A stretch of 64,000 bases of DNA, taken from the NCBI GenBank assembly GCA_019118765.1, contig DWYI01000017.1, positions 62,001 through 126,000 on the forward strand, given 5' to 3'. The notes below the pieces were generated by a model. The model ran no database searches, was not told where the DNA came from, and saw nothing but the letters and a program-made list of their open reading frames with translations. A program made the position numbers and the translations under genes. This DNA is from Candidatus Allofournierella merdavium. GTDB taxonomy: Bacteria; Bacillota; Clostridia; Oscillospirales; Ruminococcaceae. Numbering within the stretch: position 1 is the first letter of the stretch; each line of letters starts with the position of its first letter. Positions 5,409 to 14,839 of this stretch are shown piece after piece.

Positions 5409-5484
5409 TGGAGCGGCTTACGAGGCTCGAACTCGCTACCTCCACCTTGGCAAGGTGGCGCTCTACCAGATGAGCTAAAGCCGC
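5409..5484 (-). tRNA. tRNA-Gly (GCC), copy 1
   Basis: First tRNA of the operon, identical to the copy at 5083-5158. Acceptor GCGGCTT/AAGCCGC, anticodon GCC, CCA encoded. Confidence 0.95.
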
Positions 5485-5529
5485 AAATCCCATGGTTTGC
5501 ATCGCCGATGTGTTTTGGCGACGTTGTTT

Positions 5530-5558
5530 ATTTTACCGTATCTTACCTGCTTTGTCAA
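5530..5558 (-). promoter_or_regulatory. tRNA operon promoter
   Basis: TTGACA (5553-5558), a 17-bp spacer and TAAAAT (5530-5535) on the minus strand, about 45 bp before the first tRNA. It is near consensus, as expected for stable RNA. Confidence 0.85.
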
Positions 5559-5622
5559 GACTATTTCTCAACTTTATTTTAGTTTCTCCAAAGGCGGGCA
5601 AACCATGCGAATGTCCGTTTTT

Positions 5623-6489
5623 TTACAGGGAGCGAAGCAGTTTTGCCACGTCCACATTGTAGGTTTTGTCGCAGAACTGGCAGTTCACTTCCACGCACTT
5701 CTGCTCTGCGGCAAGGCTTTCCAGTTCCTTGCGGCCCATGCTCAGCAGGGCGCGCTCCACCCGCTCCCGGCTGCAATCGCACCGGTAGCACACGTCGTAT
5801 TCATCCAGCACCTGCGGGTCAAAGCCCTGCAGCACCAGGTCCATGATCTCCTTGGGTCCCATCCCTTGCTGCAAAAGGCGGGTCACACTGGGAGCCTTGG
5901 CGATGTTCTGCTCCAGGGTAGTGATCTCCTGATCGGTGGCGCCGGGCAACAGCTGGATCATGTACCCCCCCGCGCAGCGGATGGACAGATCGGGATTCAC
6001 CAGGACCCCCAGCGCGCACACGGTGGGGGTCTGTTCGCTGGTGGCATAGTAGGCGGTGATGTCCTCGGCCACTTCCCCGCTCACCAGCGGGATCTGACCC
6101 ACATAGGGCTCTTTAAGCCCCAGATCACGCACGACGCTCAATGTGCCGTCCTTGCCCACAGCGCCGCCCACATCCAGCTTGCCGTCGGCCCGCAGCGGCA
6201 GTTCCACCACCGGGTTCTGCACATAGCCCTTCACGCAGCCGGTGCCGTCGGCCACCGCCAGGACGGTGCCGGCCGGCCCGCCGCCGTTGAGGCGCAGGGT
6301 CAGGGAATCCTGTTCACTTTTCAGAGTGATGCCCATCATGGAGGCGGCCGTGAGCAGCCGCCCCAGCGCCGCGCTGGTGACGGCGCTGGTCTTGTGGATG
6401 CGTTCGGCCTCGGCCACGATGACGGTGGAATCCACGCCGTAAAACACCACGCCGCCGTTGTCGGAAATACCGCGAATCATGTTAGCCAT
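5623..6489 (-). CDS. hslO: Hsp33 redox-regulated holdase chaperone
   Basis: Cytoplasmic chaperone activated when oxidation releases a bound zinc. The 288-aa product has the conserved N-terminal fold (GGVVFYGVDSTVIVAEA...) and near the C-terminus the zinc cysteines: CDC (near 240) and CQFC (near 272), the Hsp33 C-x-C...C-x-x-C switch. ATG 6489 is supported by GGAG 10 nt upstream and an 8-nt overlap with the methyltransferase stop. It is the last gene of the proteostasis run, apparently co-transcribed. Confidence 0.94.
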   Translation of the reverse strand: MANMIRGISDNGGVVFYGVDSTVIVAEAERIHKTSAVTSAALGRLLTAASMMGITLKSEQDSLTLRLNGGGPAGTVLAVADGTGCVKGYVQNPVVELPLRADGKLDVGGAVGKDGTLSVVRDLGLKEPYVGQIPLVSGEVAEDITAYYATSEQTPTVCALGVLVNPDLSIRCAGGYMIQLLPGATDQEITTLEQNIAKAPSVTRLLQQGMGPKEIMDLVLQGFDPQVLDEYDVCYRCDCSRERVERALLSMGRKELESLAAEQKCVEVNCQFCDKTYNVDVAKLLRSL

Positions 6490-7252
6490 TGTGTTGTTTC
6501 TCCAGTTGTGTGTATTGTTTGATCGCCGTAAAGATGTAGCGCTGGCTGTCCGGCCGGAGGGGCCCGAAGGTCTCGCCGTCACAAAGGGCGGCGAGGCGGA
6601 ACCCGTTTGCCTCCAGCACCCGCTCCACATACGCTGCCTCGTAGGTGTATTCCGAGAACTGCTCCCGGAACACCTCCCCGGTATCGAGATAGCGTATCTC
6701 GATGGAGATATCCACCCGGTCCCCCTGGGGCGCGCAGGTGTTTTTCCAGCGGCAGACCGCATCCGGCCCTTCCAGCACAAATTCGTTGTCCGCCAGCACC
6801 TGCCGGTGCTTGTAGGGGGTGTTGAGGTCAAAGAGGAACACGCCGCCCTCCTCCATGAAAAAGGCGGCCCGGGCAATCGCCCGCTCGAACCGGGGCGCGG
6901 GGCCGATGTGGTTGTAGGTGTCGAAGGTGGACACCGCCCCCCGGATGGTGCCGAACAGGTCCAGGTCCAGGATGTCCTGGCGGAGCAGCAGCAACCGGTC
7001 GGAAACGCCCAACTCGTCCGCCTTTTCCCGCAGTACCGCCAGCATCTCCTCCGACTGATCCACCCCGATCATGTCGTACCCCGCCTGGGTGAGCATCAGC
7101 GTCAGGTCGCCGGTGCCGCAGCCAAGGTCCGCCAGAATGCCGTCGGCCACACCGTGTGCGTCCAGCTGCCCTTTTATATAAGTATAGAGGGCGTCATAGT
7201 CGGCCTCACCGTTCAGCTCGTCGTAAAAATAGGCGAATTCGTTGTATGCCAT
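6482..7252 (-). CDS. class I SAM-dependent methyltransferase (YqeM-like)
   Basis: 256 aa with the Rossmann motif I LADLGCGTGDLTLML (about 39-53), motif II acidic residue in MIGVDQSEEML, and a methyltransferase-25/CmoA-like core. It starts 6 bp after the engB stop with GAGGTG as SD, and its stop overlaps hslO, so it lies in the same operon. Similar proteins in Firmicutes are annotated as methyltransferase-domain or YqeM-like; the substrate cannot be read from sequence. No membrane segments. Confidence 0.8.
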   Translation of the reverse strand: MAYNEFAYFYDELNGEADYDALYTYIKGQLDAHGVADGILADLGCGTGDLTLMLTQAGYDMIGVDQSEEMLAVLREKADELGVSDRLLLLRQDILDLDLFGTIRGAVSTFDTYNHIGPAPRFERAIARAAFFMEEGGVFLFDLNTPYKHRQVLADNEFVLEGPDAVCRWKNTCAPQGDRVDISIEIRYLDTGEVFREQFSEYTYEAAYVERVLEANGFRLAALCDGETFGPLRPDSQRYIFTAIKQYTQLEKQHNG

Positions 7253-7258
7253 GGGAAT

Positions 7259-7849
7259 TTACACCTCATGCAGAAGCGCCTGATCGAACAATGCCTGCAA
7301 CGTGTCGATGCCAAGACCTGTTTCGCTGCTGGAAAGAACAATACCTTTACAGTCGTATTTTTCCCGGAGGAAGGCAAATTCATCGGCTTTTTTTGCCGCT
7401 TCGCTCTTTTTCAGCTTGTCCGCCTTGGTCAGCGCCGCCACGAACGGGATCTTTCGATAGCGAAGATATTCCAGCATCTGAAGATCGTCGGCGGAAGGAG
7501 CGTGGCGGCTGTCCAGCAGCTGCACCAGCAGGACACAGTTCCGCCGGTCATCGAAGTAGCTGTTGATCAGCTGGTCCCACCGCTGGCGGTCCGCCGCGGA
7601 GACCTTCGCGTAGCCGTACCCCGGCAGGTCCACGAAATAGACGTCGTCCACCGTGTAGAAATTGATGGTGGCCGTCTTGCCCGGTGTGGCGCTAACCCTC
7701 GCGAGGTTTTTCCGGTTACAGAGCTTGTTGATGAGGCTGGATTTTCCCACATTGGACCGGCCGGAGAAAACAAATTCCGGCCGGTCGCTGTCGGGAAGCT
7801 GGCTGGACAACCCATAGGAGGCCTGAAAGTCAGCTCTTTGAAAGTTCAT
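7259..7849 (-). CDS. engB: ribosome biogenesis GTP-binding protein EngB/YsxC
   Basis: 196-aa essential GTPase needed for 50S subunit maturation. GTPase motifs: G1 GRSNVGKS (30-37), G2 Thr in TPGKTATINF, G3 DLPGYGY, G4 TKAD, G5 SSSETG. The family's YGYAKV signature is present. It follows lon by 13 bp, the same lonA-ysxC order as in B. subtilis, and GGAGAGG serves as SD. Confidence 0.95.
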   Translation of the reverse strand: MNFQRADFQASYGLSSQLPDSDRPEFVFSGRSNVGKSSLINKLCNRKNLARVSATPGKTATINFYTVDDVYFVDLPGYGYAKVSAADRQRWDQLINSYFDDRRNCVLLVQLLDSRHAPSADDLQMLEYLRYRKIPFVAALTKADKLKKSEAAKKADEFAFLREKYDCKGIVLSSSETGLGIDTLQALFDQALLHEV

Positions 7850-7862
7850 ATCCCTCTCCTTC

Positions 7863-10325
7863 TCATTGCCGCAGGGTGGATTGCTGGGGGCGCTGTTCCC
7901 CCGGTGTCACCAGGCCGGACGGATGGGGTGCGGCGGCCGGGACAGATTTGGCCCGGCTGGGGGTGCGGCGGGCGCGCCGCGGGGTCAGCAGCGCGTGGGA
8001 CAGCACCTGCCCCAGATGGCTCACCGGCACGAACCGGATGGCCTTTTTGACCTCTTCATCCACATCATACAGGTCGCTCTGGTTGGCCTGGGGGATCAGC
8101 ACGGTCTTGATGCCCTGGCGATAGGCCGCCATGCTCTTTTCCTTCAGCCCGCCGATGGGCAGCACATCGCCGTGGAGAGTGATCTCGCCGGTCATGGCCA
8201 CATCCGCCCGGACAGGGATGCCGGACAGGCAGGAGATCAGCGCGGTGGTGAGGGTCACGCCGGCGGAGGGGCCGTCCTTCGGCACCGCGCCCTCGGGGGC
8301 GTGGATGTGAAGGTCCACGTTCTTGAGCTGCTCCGGGTCGATGCCGTATTCGGCGGCGTGGACCCGCGCGAAGGTGACGGCCAGATGGGCGCTCTCCTTC
8401 ATCACGTCGCCCAGCGAGCCGGTCAATTCGATCTTACCGCTGCCGCCCGGGATGGTCTGCACCTCGATGGGCAGGATGGCGCCGCCCACACTGGTCCAGG
8501 CGAGGCCGTTGGCGATGCCCACCGCGTTGGTGCGGTTGTAGAAATCCGGCTTGATGCGCCGGGGGCCCATCAGCGATTCCAGATTGGCCGCGGTGACCGT
8601 GACCTTCTCCTCCTCGCCGGCAGCCACCTTGCGGGCGCATTTGCGCAGCACTTCGGTGATGGCCCGCTCCAGGCCGCGCACGCCCGCCTCCTGGGTGTAG
8701 CCGTCGATGAGGCCGTAGATGGCCCCCGCGGTCAGATTCGCCCTGCCCTCCAGTCCGTTCTTTTTCAGCTGTTTGGGCAGAAGGTGGCGCTTGGCGATGT
8801 TGAACTTCTCCTCCCGGGTGTAGCTGGGCAGTTCGATCACCTCCATCCGGTCCAGCAGCGGGGCCGGGATGGTGGACAGATCGTTGGCCGTGGTGATGAA
8901 GAACACCTGGCTGAGGTCAAAGGGGATGTCGAGGTAATGATCCTTGAAGGTCTTGTTCTGCTCGGGGTCCAGCGCCTCCAGCAGCGCCGCCGCCGGATCG
9001 CCCCGGAAATCGGCGGCGAGTTTGTCGATCTCGTCCAGCAGGATCAACGGGTTCATGCTCTTGGCCGTGGTGACGGCGCTGATGATCTTACCCGGCATCG
9101 CGCCCACATAGGTGCGCCGGTGCCCGCGGATCTCCGCTTCGTCCCGCACACCGCCCAGGCTCATCCGCGCATATTTGCGGCCCATGCACTCGGCGATGGA
9201 GTGGGCGATGCTGGTCTTGCCCACGCCCGGAGGGCCCGCCAGGCAGAGGATCTGCCCCTTGGCGTCCGGATTGAGTTTGCGCACGGCCAGCAGTTCCAGG
9301 ATGCGGTCCTTGACCTTTTTCAGCCCGTAGTGCTCCCGGTTCAGGTGCTTTTCCGCCCGGGCAAGGTCCAGATCGTCTTCGGTATAAATGCCCCAGGGCA
9401 ACGCGAGGCAGGTGTCCAGATAGGTGCGGATGACCGCGGCCTCCTGGCTGTTCCCCTGCATCTTGCCCAGACGCTCCGCCTCTTTTTCCAGCTTTTCGGT
9501 GGCTTCCTCGGGCAATTCCAATGCCCGGATCTGCCGCACATACTGCTCCGATTCATAGCGCACATCGTCGTCCCCGTCCAGTTCGGTGGCAATGGCGCGC
9601 ATCTGTTCCCGCAGATAATAATCCCGCTGGTTTTTCTCCATCTGGTCGTTGACCTTGTCCTGGATCTCCTTCTCCAGTTCCAGGACCTGATTCTCCCGGC
9701 ACAGCAGATCCAGCGTGGTCTGCAGACGCCCGATCAGGGTACTCTGCTCCAGCACCGTCTGCTTGTCCTGATACTTGAACAGGAGGTTCGCGGGCAGATA
9801 TTCGCTGAGAAAAACCGCGTCGCTGCTGGACAGGATGGTATACACCACGTCCTTGGGCATGCGGGGGTTGAGTTGCAGGTAGCTTTCAAAGGCCAGTTTG
9901 AGGTTGCGGATCAGCGCCTCGGCGCTGACGCTGCCCGCCTTTTGCAGGCCCCGCACCGGCGCCTCCTTTACGGTAACGGTGAGCATCTTTTCGCCGTTTT
10001 CCAGCGCCAACAGGCGGGCGCGGTACTGCCCTTCCACCAGCACCTTCACCAGGTCGTCGGAGACGCGCATCACCTGCTTGACCTGTGCCACCACGCCATA
10101 GCGATACAGATCGCCTGTGGTGGGCTCCTCCACATCCATCTCCCGCTGGGTGATCAGAAAGATGGGGCTGGAGTTCGCCATGGCCCACTCGATCGCGGCG
10201 ATGCTCTTCTCACGGCCCACCTCAAAGTGGATGACGTTGTTGGGGAACACCACGAGCCCGCGCAGGGCAATGGCCGGCAGATGCAGCACATTGTGTTCCA
10301 CTTTGATTTTCACACGTTCAGACAT
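7863..10325 (-). CDS. lon: ATP-dependent protease Lon (LonA)
   Basis: 820-aa AAA+ serine protease for damaged and regulatory proteins. In order: N-terminal substrate domain (starting [14 protein letters not shown]), coiled region, Walker [10 protein letters not shown], Walker B ILLDEIDK, and the protease domain with catalytic Ser in [10 protein letters not shown] and Lys in [11 protein letters not shown] Pro/Ala/Arg-rich tail of about 40 residues follows the normal end of the family (near HLGQVL) and looks disordered. ATG 10325 has GGGAGG 8 nt upstream; a longer in-frame extension to 10430 crosses the clpX terminator region and is rejected. Downstream of clpX, as in B. subtilis. Confidence 0.96.
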   Translation of the reverse strand: MSERVKIKVEHNVLHLPAIALRGLVVFPNNVIHFEVGREKSIAAIEWAMANSSPIFLITQREMDVEEPTTGDLYRYGVVAQVKQVMRVSDDLVKVLVEGQYRARLLALENGEKMLTVTVKEAPVRGLQKAGSVSAEALIRNLKLAFESYLQLNPRMPKDVVYTILSSSDAVFLSEYLPANLLFKYQDKQTVLEQSTLIGRLQTTLDLLCRENQVLELEKEIQDKVNDQMEKNQRDYYLREQMRAIATELDGDDDVRYESEQYVRQIRALELPEEATEKLEKEAERLGKMQGNSQEAAVIRTYLDTCLALPWGIYTEDDLDLARAEKHLNREHYGLKKVKDRILELLAVRKLNPDAKGQILCLAGPPGVGKTSIAHSIAECMGRKYARMSLGGVRDEAEIRGHRRTYVGAMPGKIISAVTTAKSMNPLILLDEIDKLAADFRGDPAAALLEALDPEQNKTFKDHYLDIPFDLSQVFFITTANDLSTIPAPLLDRMEVIELPSYTREEKFNIAKRHLLPKQLKKNGLEGRANLTAGAIYGLIDGYTQEAGVRGLERAITEVLRKCARKVAAGEEEKVTVTAANLESLMGPRRIKPDFYNRTNAVGIANGLAWTSVGGAILPIEVQTIPGGSGKIELTGSLGDVMKESAHLAVTFARVHAAEYGIDPEQLKNVDLHIHAPEGAVPKDGPSAGVTLTTALISCLSGIPVRADVAMTGEITLHGDVLPIGGLKEKSMAAYRQGIKTVLIPQANQSDLYDVDEEVKKAIRFVPVSHLGQVLSHALLTPRRARRTPSRAKSVPAAAPHPSGLVTPGEQRPQQSTLRQ

Positions 10326-10341
10326 ATTGGCATTCCCTCCC

Positions 10342-10373
10342 AAAAACGGTACGGACAGATCGCCCGTACCGTT
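10342..10373 (-). terminator. terminator-like hairpin between clpX and lon
   Basis: AACGGTACGG and CCGTACCGTT form a perfect 10-bp stem with a 9-nt loop, followed by TTTGGG on the minus strand; the lon SD begins right after it. It may partly terminate clpX transcription or shield the lon SD. Confidence 0.6.
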
Positions 10374-10422
10374 GCAATTTTGGACTGATTCTTCTGTAAA
10401 GTTCTTTCCCTTTTCGCGGCCG

Positions 10423-11742
10423 TTACACAACCGGGACGGTATTCTTATACCGTTTGCGCACCGCGCCGTATTCCAGCACGGGCTTACCGCCGGCCACGGT
10501 CTCGGGGGTGATGGTGACCTTGATGATGGTGGGGTCGCTGGGCACCTGATACATGATGGGGATCAGGATCTCCTCCATCACGCTGCGCAGGCCCCGGGCG
10601 CCGCTCTTGCGCTCGATGGTCTTTTTCGCCACGGCACGCAGGGCGTCGTCGGTAAATTCCAGGTCCACATTGTCCATCTGCATCAACGCCTGGTACTGCT
10701 TGATGACGCTGTTTTTCGGCTCTTTGAGCACGCGGATGAGGGCGTCCTCGTCCAGCGGGTCCAGCACCGTGACCACCGGCAGACGGCCGATCAGCTCGGG
10801 GATGAGGCCGAATTTGACCAGGTCGTCCGGTTCCACCTTGCGCAGCAAGTTCTGCTTCTCCTGCACAGAGGTGTCATGCAGTTTGCTGCCAAAGCCGATG
10901 GCGGAAGCGTCGGTGCGGCGCTGGATGTATTTGTCCAGCCCGTCGAAGGCGCCGCCGCAGATGAACAGGATGTTCTTGGTGTCGATCTGGATGAACTCCT
11001 GCTGGGGGTGCTTGCGCCCGCCCTGGGGCGGAACGTTGCTCACCGTGCCTTCCAGGATCTTCAGAAGCGCCTGCTGTACGCCCTCGCCGCCCACGTCCCG
11101 GGTGATGGAGGGGTTCTCGCTCTTGCGGGTGATCTTGTCGATCTCGTCGATGTAGATGATGCCGATCTCCGCCCGCTTCACGTCAAAGTCGGCGGCCTGG
11201 ATGAGTTTGAGCAGGATGTTCTCCACGTCCTCGCCCACATAGCCGGCCTCGGTGAGGGTGGTGGCGTCGGCGATGGCAAAGGGCACGCCCAGCATTCGGG
11301 CGAGGGTCTGGGCCAGCAACGTCTTGCCCACACCGGAGGGGCCCAGCAGCAGCACGTTGCTCTTCTGCAGTTCCACGTCGTTTTTGCTCTCGCCGCTCAG
11401 GATGCGCTTGTAGTGGTTGTACACCGACACCGCGAGCACCTGTTTTGCCTCGTCCTGGCCGATGACGTAGCGATCCAGCCCCTCCTTGATCTCGGCGGGG
11501 GTGAGCACGTTCACAGGGTCCAGCGTGGGGGCGGCATGCTTGACGCCGCCGCGCCGGGGCGCGGACTTGGGGGCGTCGGGCTTGCCGTCTTCGTCCAGCA
11601 GCGAGGCGCACAGCGTGATGCACTCGCTGCAGATGTTGACGCCGGGGCCGATGATCATGCGCTCCACTTCGTCCTGGCTTTTGCCGCAGAAACTGCAGCG
11701 CAGGTTTTTGTCTTTGTCTTTTCCGTTCGTATTGTTTGCCAT
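10423..11742 (-). CDS. clpX: ClpX, ATPase subunit of ClpXP
   Basis: 439-aa AAA+ unfoldase that feeds substrates to ClpP. It has the N-terminal C4 zinc-binding domain (Cys16, 19, 38, 41), Walker A GPSGVGKT (near 130), Walker [10 protein letters not shown], the pore loop region (GYVG), and sensor motifs (GARGLR). Length is normal. It lies 53 bp downstream of clpP, as expected for the partner. Confidence 0.97.
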   Translation of the reverse strand: MANNTNGKDKDKNLRCSFCGKSQDEVERMIIGPGVNICSECITLCASLLDEDGKPDAPKSAPRRGGVKHAAPTLDPVNVLTPAEIKEGLDRYVIGQDEAKQVLAVSVYNHYKRILSGESKNDVELQKSNVLLLGPSGVGKTLLAQTLARMLGVPFAIADATTLTEAGYVGEDVENILLKLIQAADFDVKRAEIGIIYIDEIDKITRKSENPSITRDVGGEGVQQALLKILEGTVSNVPPQGGRKHPQQEFIQIDTKNILFICGGAFDGLDKYIQRRTDASAIGFGSKLHDTSVQEKQNLLRKVEPDDLVKFGLIPELIGRLPVVTVLDPLDEDALIRVLKEPKNSVIKQYQALMQMDNVDLEFTDDALRAVAKKTIERKSGARGLRSVMEEILIPIMYQVPSDPTIIKVTITPETVAGGKPVLEYGAVRKRYKNTVPVV

Positions 11743-11795
11743 AGTTTCCCCTAAACGATGCGCCGGCGCACAGAGCGCGCCCCGCGCGGATGTGA

Positions 11796-12380
11796 TTACC
11801 GTTTGGCGATGACTGCGTCGATCAGGCCGTAGTCGGCGGCCTCCTGAGCGGACATAAAGTTATCGCGCTCGGTGTCGGCCATGATCTTTTCCAGCGGCTG
11901 ACCGGTATACTCGCTGAGCATCTGATTCATCCGCTCACGGGTGCGCACCAGATGATCGGCGTGGATCTTGATGTCGGTGGTCTGGCCCTGCAAGCCGCTC
12001 AGCAGCGGCTGATGGATCATGATCTCGGCGTTGGGCAGCGCCAGGCGTTTGCCCTTGGCGCCGCTGGCCAGCAGAAACGCGCCCATGGAGGCGGCCATGC
12101 CCATGCAGATGGTGGACACATCGCACTTGATATACTGCATGGTGTCGTGGATGGCCATGCCCGCGCTGATGGAACCGCCCGGGCTGTTGATATACAGGCT
12201 GATGTCCTTTTCGCTGTCCTGCCCTTCCAGATACAGCAGCTGGGCCACCACCAGGCTGGCCGTGGCGTCGTTGACCTCATCGCTGAGCATGATGATGCGG
12301 TCGTTCAAAAGGCGGGAAAAGATGTCGTAAGAGCGTTCGCCGCGGGCGGTCTGCTCCACAACGTAAGGAACCAAACTCAT
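11796..12380 (-). CDS. clpP: ClpP protease proteolytic subunit
   Basis: 194-aa serine peptidase that forms a double heptameric barrel. The catalytic triad is Ser98 ([10 protein letters not shown]), His123 (MIHQP) and Asp173 (TERDNFMS). The hydrophobic-pocket and handle regions are complete. ATG 12380 has GGAGG 9 nt upstream; the in-frame extension to 12440 would run through the terminator hairpin before the gene and is rejected. Flanked by tig upstream and clpX downstream. Confidence 0.97.
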   Translation of the reverse strand: MSLVPYVVEQTARGERSYDIFSRLLNDRIIMLSDEVNDATASLVVAQLLYLEGQDSEKDISLYINSPGGSISAGMAIHDTMQYIKCDVSTICMGMAASMGAFLLASGAKGKRLALPNAEIMIHQPLLSGLQGQTTDIKIHADHLVRTRERMNQMLSEYTGQPLEKIMADTERDNFMSAQEAADYGLIDAVIAKR

Positions 12381-12418
12381 TTGGCTGTACCTCCCTGTGA
12401 AAAATGAAAGCTGTCTGC

Positions 12419-12459
12419 AAAATTGACCGATACGGGCCATTGTCGCACGTATCGGTCAA
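12419..12459 (-). terminator. terminator between tig and clpP
   Basis: TTGACCGATACG and CGTATCGGTCAA form a perfect 12-bp stem with a 13-nt loop, followed on the minus strand by TTTTGC. It suggests that tig is partly uncoupled from clpP. Confidence 0.65.
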
Positions 12460-12500
12460 AGCAAAACGGCTTATGTAAGGATGGGCGCCGGAACGGGCGA

Positions 12501-13802
12501 TCAGCCCTCTTTGGCAACCTTCTCCTCGGTGATCTCGGCGTGGTCGCGGATGAAGTCGATGGCCTTGTTCACCGCCAGATCCTTCTTGACCTCGTCGGGG
12601 TTGACCAGCTCCTTGACCTTGGCCAGTTCCATCTTGTAGTTGTCGGCGACCCGCTGCAGTTCGGCCTCCAACTCCTCGTCGCTGGCGGTGATGTTCTCCG
12701 CGGCGGCGATGGCTTCCAGAGCCAGGCGGATCTTCACCTGCTTCTCGGCCTGCTCCTTGAAGGAGGCGCGGAAGGTCTCCAGGGTCTGCCCCATGTACTG
12801 CAGGTACATATCCAGCTTCAGGCCCTGCTGCGCCAGCCGGTACTCAAAGTCGCGGACAGCCTCGTCCATCCGGGCTTCATACATGGCGTCGGGGATGTCG
12901 CCCTCGATGGTGGCGATGACCTGATTCACCAGATCGTTCTCCACCTCCAGAGCGGCCTGCTTTTCGTTCTGCTCTTCCATGCCCTTGCGGATGCTGGCCT
13001 TCAGTTCATCCAGCGTGTCGTACTCGCTCACGTCCTTGGCGAACTCGTCGTCCAGCGCGGGCAGCTCCTTGGTCTTGACCTCGTGCAGCTTGATCTTGAA
13101 CACAGCGGGCTTGCCGGCCAGCTCTTTGGCGTGATAGTCCTCGGGGAAGCTGACGTTCACATCGAACTCCTCGCCCGCCTCATGGCCCACCAGCTGCTCC
13201 TCAAAACCGGGGATGAAGCTGCCGCTGCCCAGCACCAGGCTGTAATGCTCGGCCTTGCCGCCCTCAAAGGGGGTGCCGTCCACAAAGCCCTCGAAGTCCA
13301 TATCCACGGTGTCGCCGTTCTCGGCCTTGCCCTCGCGGGTGATGATGCGGCCGTTGCGGTTCTGCATGCGCACCAGTTCGGCCTCCACGTCGGCGTCGTC
13401 GACAGTATGGACCTTCTTGACGGCCTTTAAACCGGTGTAGCTGCCCACCTTGATCTCGGGCTTCACCGCCACGGTGACCTTGAGCACCACGCCGTCGTCC
13501 AGGCTCTCGGACACAACGTCCACCTCGGGGCGGCCCACGGGCTCAATGCAGGCGGCAGCCACCGCGGCCTCATAGGCCTCGGGGAACAGGTCGTTGATGG
13601 CATCGTAATGGAAGATGTCGGCGCCGTACATCTTTTCGATCACCGCGCGGGGCGCATGGCCCTTGCGGAAACCGGGGACGTTGTACTTCTTGCCTTCACG
13701 CTTGAAGGCCTTGTCGATGGCGGCCTTGAAGGTGTCGGCATCCACCGAGAACTGCAGTTCCTGCATACTTTTTTCAAGCTTTTCGCTTTTTACAAGATTC
13801 AT
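12501..13802 (-). CDS. tig: trigger factor
   Basis: 433-aa ribosome-associated chaperone and prolyl isomerase. The N-terminal ribosome-binding domain contains the GFRKGHAPRAVIEKMYG loop (the GFRxGxxP signature), followed by the FKBP-like domain (about 150-240, NGDTVDMDFEGFVDG) and a helical C-terminal chaperone domain. GGAGG lies upstream of ATG 13802. It heads the tig-clpP-clpX-lon-engB run and has its own promoter. Confidence 0.96.
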   Translation of the reverse strand: MNLVKSEKLEKSMQELQFSVDADTFKAAIDKAFKREGKKYNVPGFRKGHAPRAVIEKMYGADIFHYDAINDLFPEAYEAAVAAACIEPVGRPEVDVVSESLDDGVVLKVTVAVKPEIKVGSYTGLKAVKKVHTVDDADVEAELVRMQNRNGRIITREGKAENGDTVDMDFEGFVDGTPFEGGKAEHYSLVLGSGSFIPGFEEQLVGHEAGEEFDVNVSFPEDYHAKELAGKPAVFKIKLHEVKTKELPALDDEFAKDVSEYDTLDELKASIRKGMEEQNEKQAALEVENDLVNQVIATIEGDIPDAMYEARMDEAVRDFEYRLAQQGLKLDMYLQYMGQTLETFRASFKEQAEKQVKIRLALEAIAAAENITASDEELEAELQRVADNYKMELAKVKELVNPDEVKKDLAVNKAIDFIRDHAEITEEKVAKEG

Positions 13803-13834
13803 GAATATAGCCTCCGTACAAAGAGATTCGTTTT

Positions 13835-13840
13835 ATTATA
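13835..13840 (-). promoter_or_regulatory. extended -10 element of tig
   Basis: TATAAT preceded by TGA (TGn-type extended -10) on the minus strand, 33 bp before the tig ATG. The -35 is poor (TGGATT at 17 bp). Confidence 0.55.
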
Positions 13841-13871
13841 TCATGCGAGTGGTTAAAAATCCATAGTTTCC

Positions 13872-14555
13872 CTAAATTTTATAGGGACAAAACCGCAGCG
13901 CGTCGGCGGAGATCAGGCGGTATTCCAGCCCGTCCACAACGCCCTGCACCGCCGCGTGCACCGACGCGCCATGCAGGTGCCCATAAAAGCACCGCCGCAC
14001 CCCGAAACTGCGCATCAGTTCGATCACCTGGGGGGCGCTGGCTCCCGGGTACACCGGCGGATAGTGGAGAAACACGACCTTCTCCCGCGCCTGTTCTCCG
14101 GCGGCCGCGAGGCTGGCCCGCAGGCGGCCCAGTTCCCGGTTCATCACCTTTTCATCGTGGGGCTCGCCCGGCTCAAACAGCCAGCTGCGGGTGCCGCAGA
14201 GGGCCACCCCCTCGACGATGTGGGCGTTGTTGTGCAAAAGGCGCAGGCTGCCAAACCCGCGGGCCTCAAAAAAGCCTTCCATCTTGCGGGCGGTGGTCCA
14301 CCAGTAATCGTGGTTGCCCTTTAACAGCAGTTTCTGGCCCGGCAGCTGTTCCAGAAAGGCGAGATCCGGCGCAGCTTCCTCCAGCTTCATGCCCCAGCTG
14401 GTATCCCCCGCCAGCACCACCGTGTCGTCGGGACTCACCACGCGCAGCCAGTTTTCCCGGATGCGCTGCACATAGCCCTGCCAGCCGGGGAATTTGTCCA
14501 TTGGTTTGTCGGCGCCCAGGGAGAGGTGCAGGTCGCCTATTACAAAAATTGCCAT
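13872..14555 (-). CDS. calcineurin-like metallophosphoesterase
   Basis: 227-aa cytoplasmic phosphoesterase. Metal-binding motifs are in order: GDLHL (Asp8, His10), GDTSW (near 51), GNHDYWW (near 78), a His in FLHYPP and GHLHG at the C-terminal part. It resembles the YvnB/YkuE-like and DUF-type predicted phosphohydrolases of Firmicutes, but the substrate is not evident. ATG 14555 has AGGAGG 5 nt upstream. It is divergent from the DUF1540 gene with only 63 bp between the starts. Confidence 0.85.
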   Translation of the reverse strand: MAIFVIGDLHLSLGADKPMDKFPGWQGYVQRIRENWLRVVSPDDTVVLAGDTSWGMKLEEAAPDLAFLEQLPGQKLLLKGNHDYWWTTARKMEGFFEARGFGSLRLLHNNAHIVEGVALCGTRSWLFEPGEPHDEKVMNRELGRLRASLAAAGEQAREKVVFLHYPPVYPGASAPQVIELMRSFGVRRCFYGHLHGASVHAAVQGVVDGLEYRLISADALRFCPYKI

Positions 14556-14618
14556 GCGTTCCTCCTGATAATCGCCGGCGCACCGGGCACAATAAGGGCA
14601 GAAAAGGGGGAAAGAACA

Positions 14619-14777
14619 ATGAATACGAACGAACCTGTCATCAACGGTATCTGCTGCGACGTGAAAAACTGCGTTTACAACAACGGTTCCTGCTGCTGCA
14701 CGGCGGGCACCATCCACGTCAACAACTGTTACGACGACATCGGCAGAACCAAGTGCGAGACCTTCACCGAGGTTTGA
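14619..14777 (+). CDS. DUF1540 domain small Cys-rich protein
   Basis: 52-aa protein starting at ATG 14619 with GGGGGAAA upstream. Eight cysteines are arranged as CC-x(4)-C-x(6)-CCC-x(12)-C-x(9)-C, with the DUF1540 pattern ICCDVKNCVYN...AGTIHV...CETF. Such mini-proteins are widespread in clostridia and in spore-formers. The spacing suggests metal binding, but function is unknown. Stands alone, with its own terminator. Confidence 0.88.
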   Translation: MNTNEPVINGICCDVKNCVYNNGSCCCTAGTIHVNNCYDDIGRTKCETFTEV

Positions 14778-14803
14778 TCCCCGGCGGCAGCGTCTTCGGA
14801 AAA

Positions 14804-14836
14804 CGGCCCGCGATCTGGTTTCGCGGGTCGTTTTTT
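14804..14836 (+). terminator. terminator after DUF1540 gene
   Basis: CCCGCGA (14807-14813) and TCGCGGG (14821-14827) with a 7-nt loop, followed by TCGTTTTTT on the plus strand. It separates the small gene from the convergent thrC. Confidence 0.8.
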
Positions 14837-14839
14837 CGT

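Noticed and set aside
14556-14618. Bidirectional promoter between the phosphoesterase and DUF1540 genes
   Set aside because: The gap is only 63 bp and no hexamer pair with proper spacing is visible on either strand.
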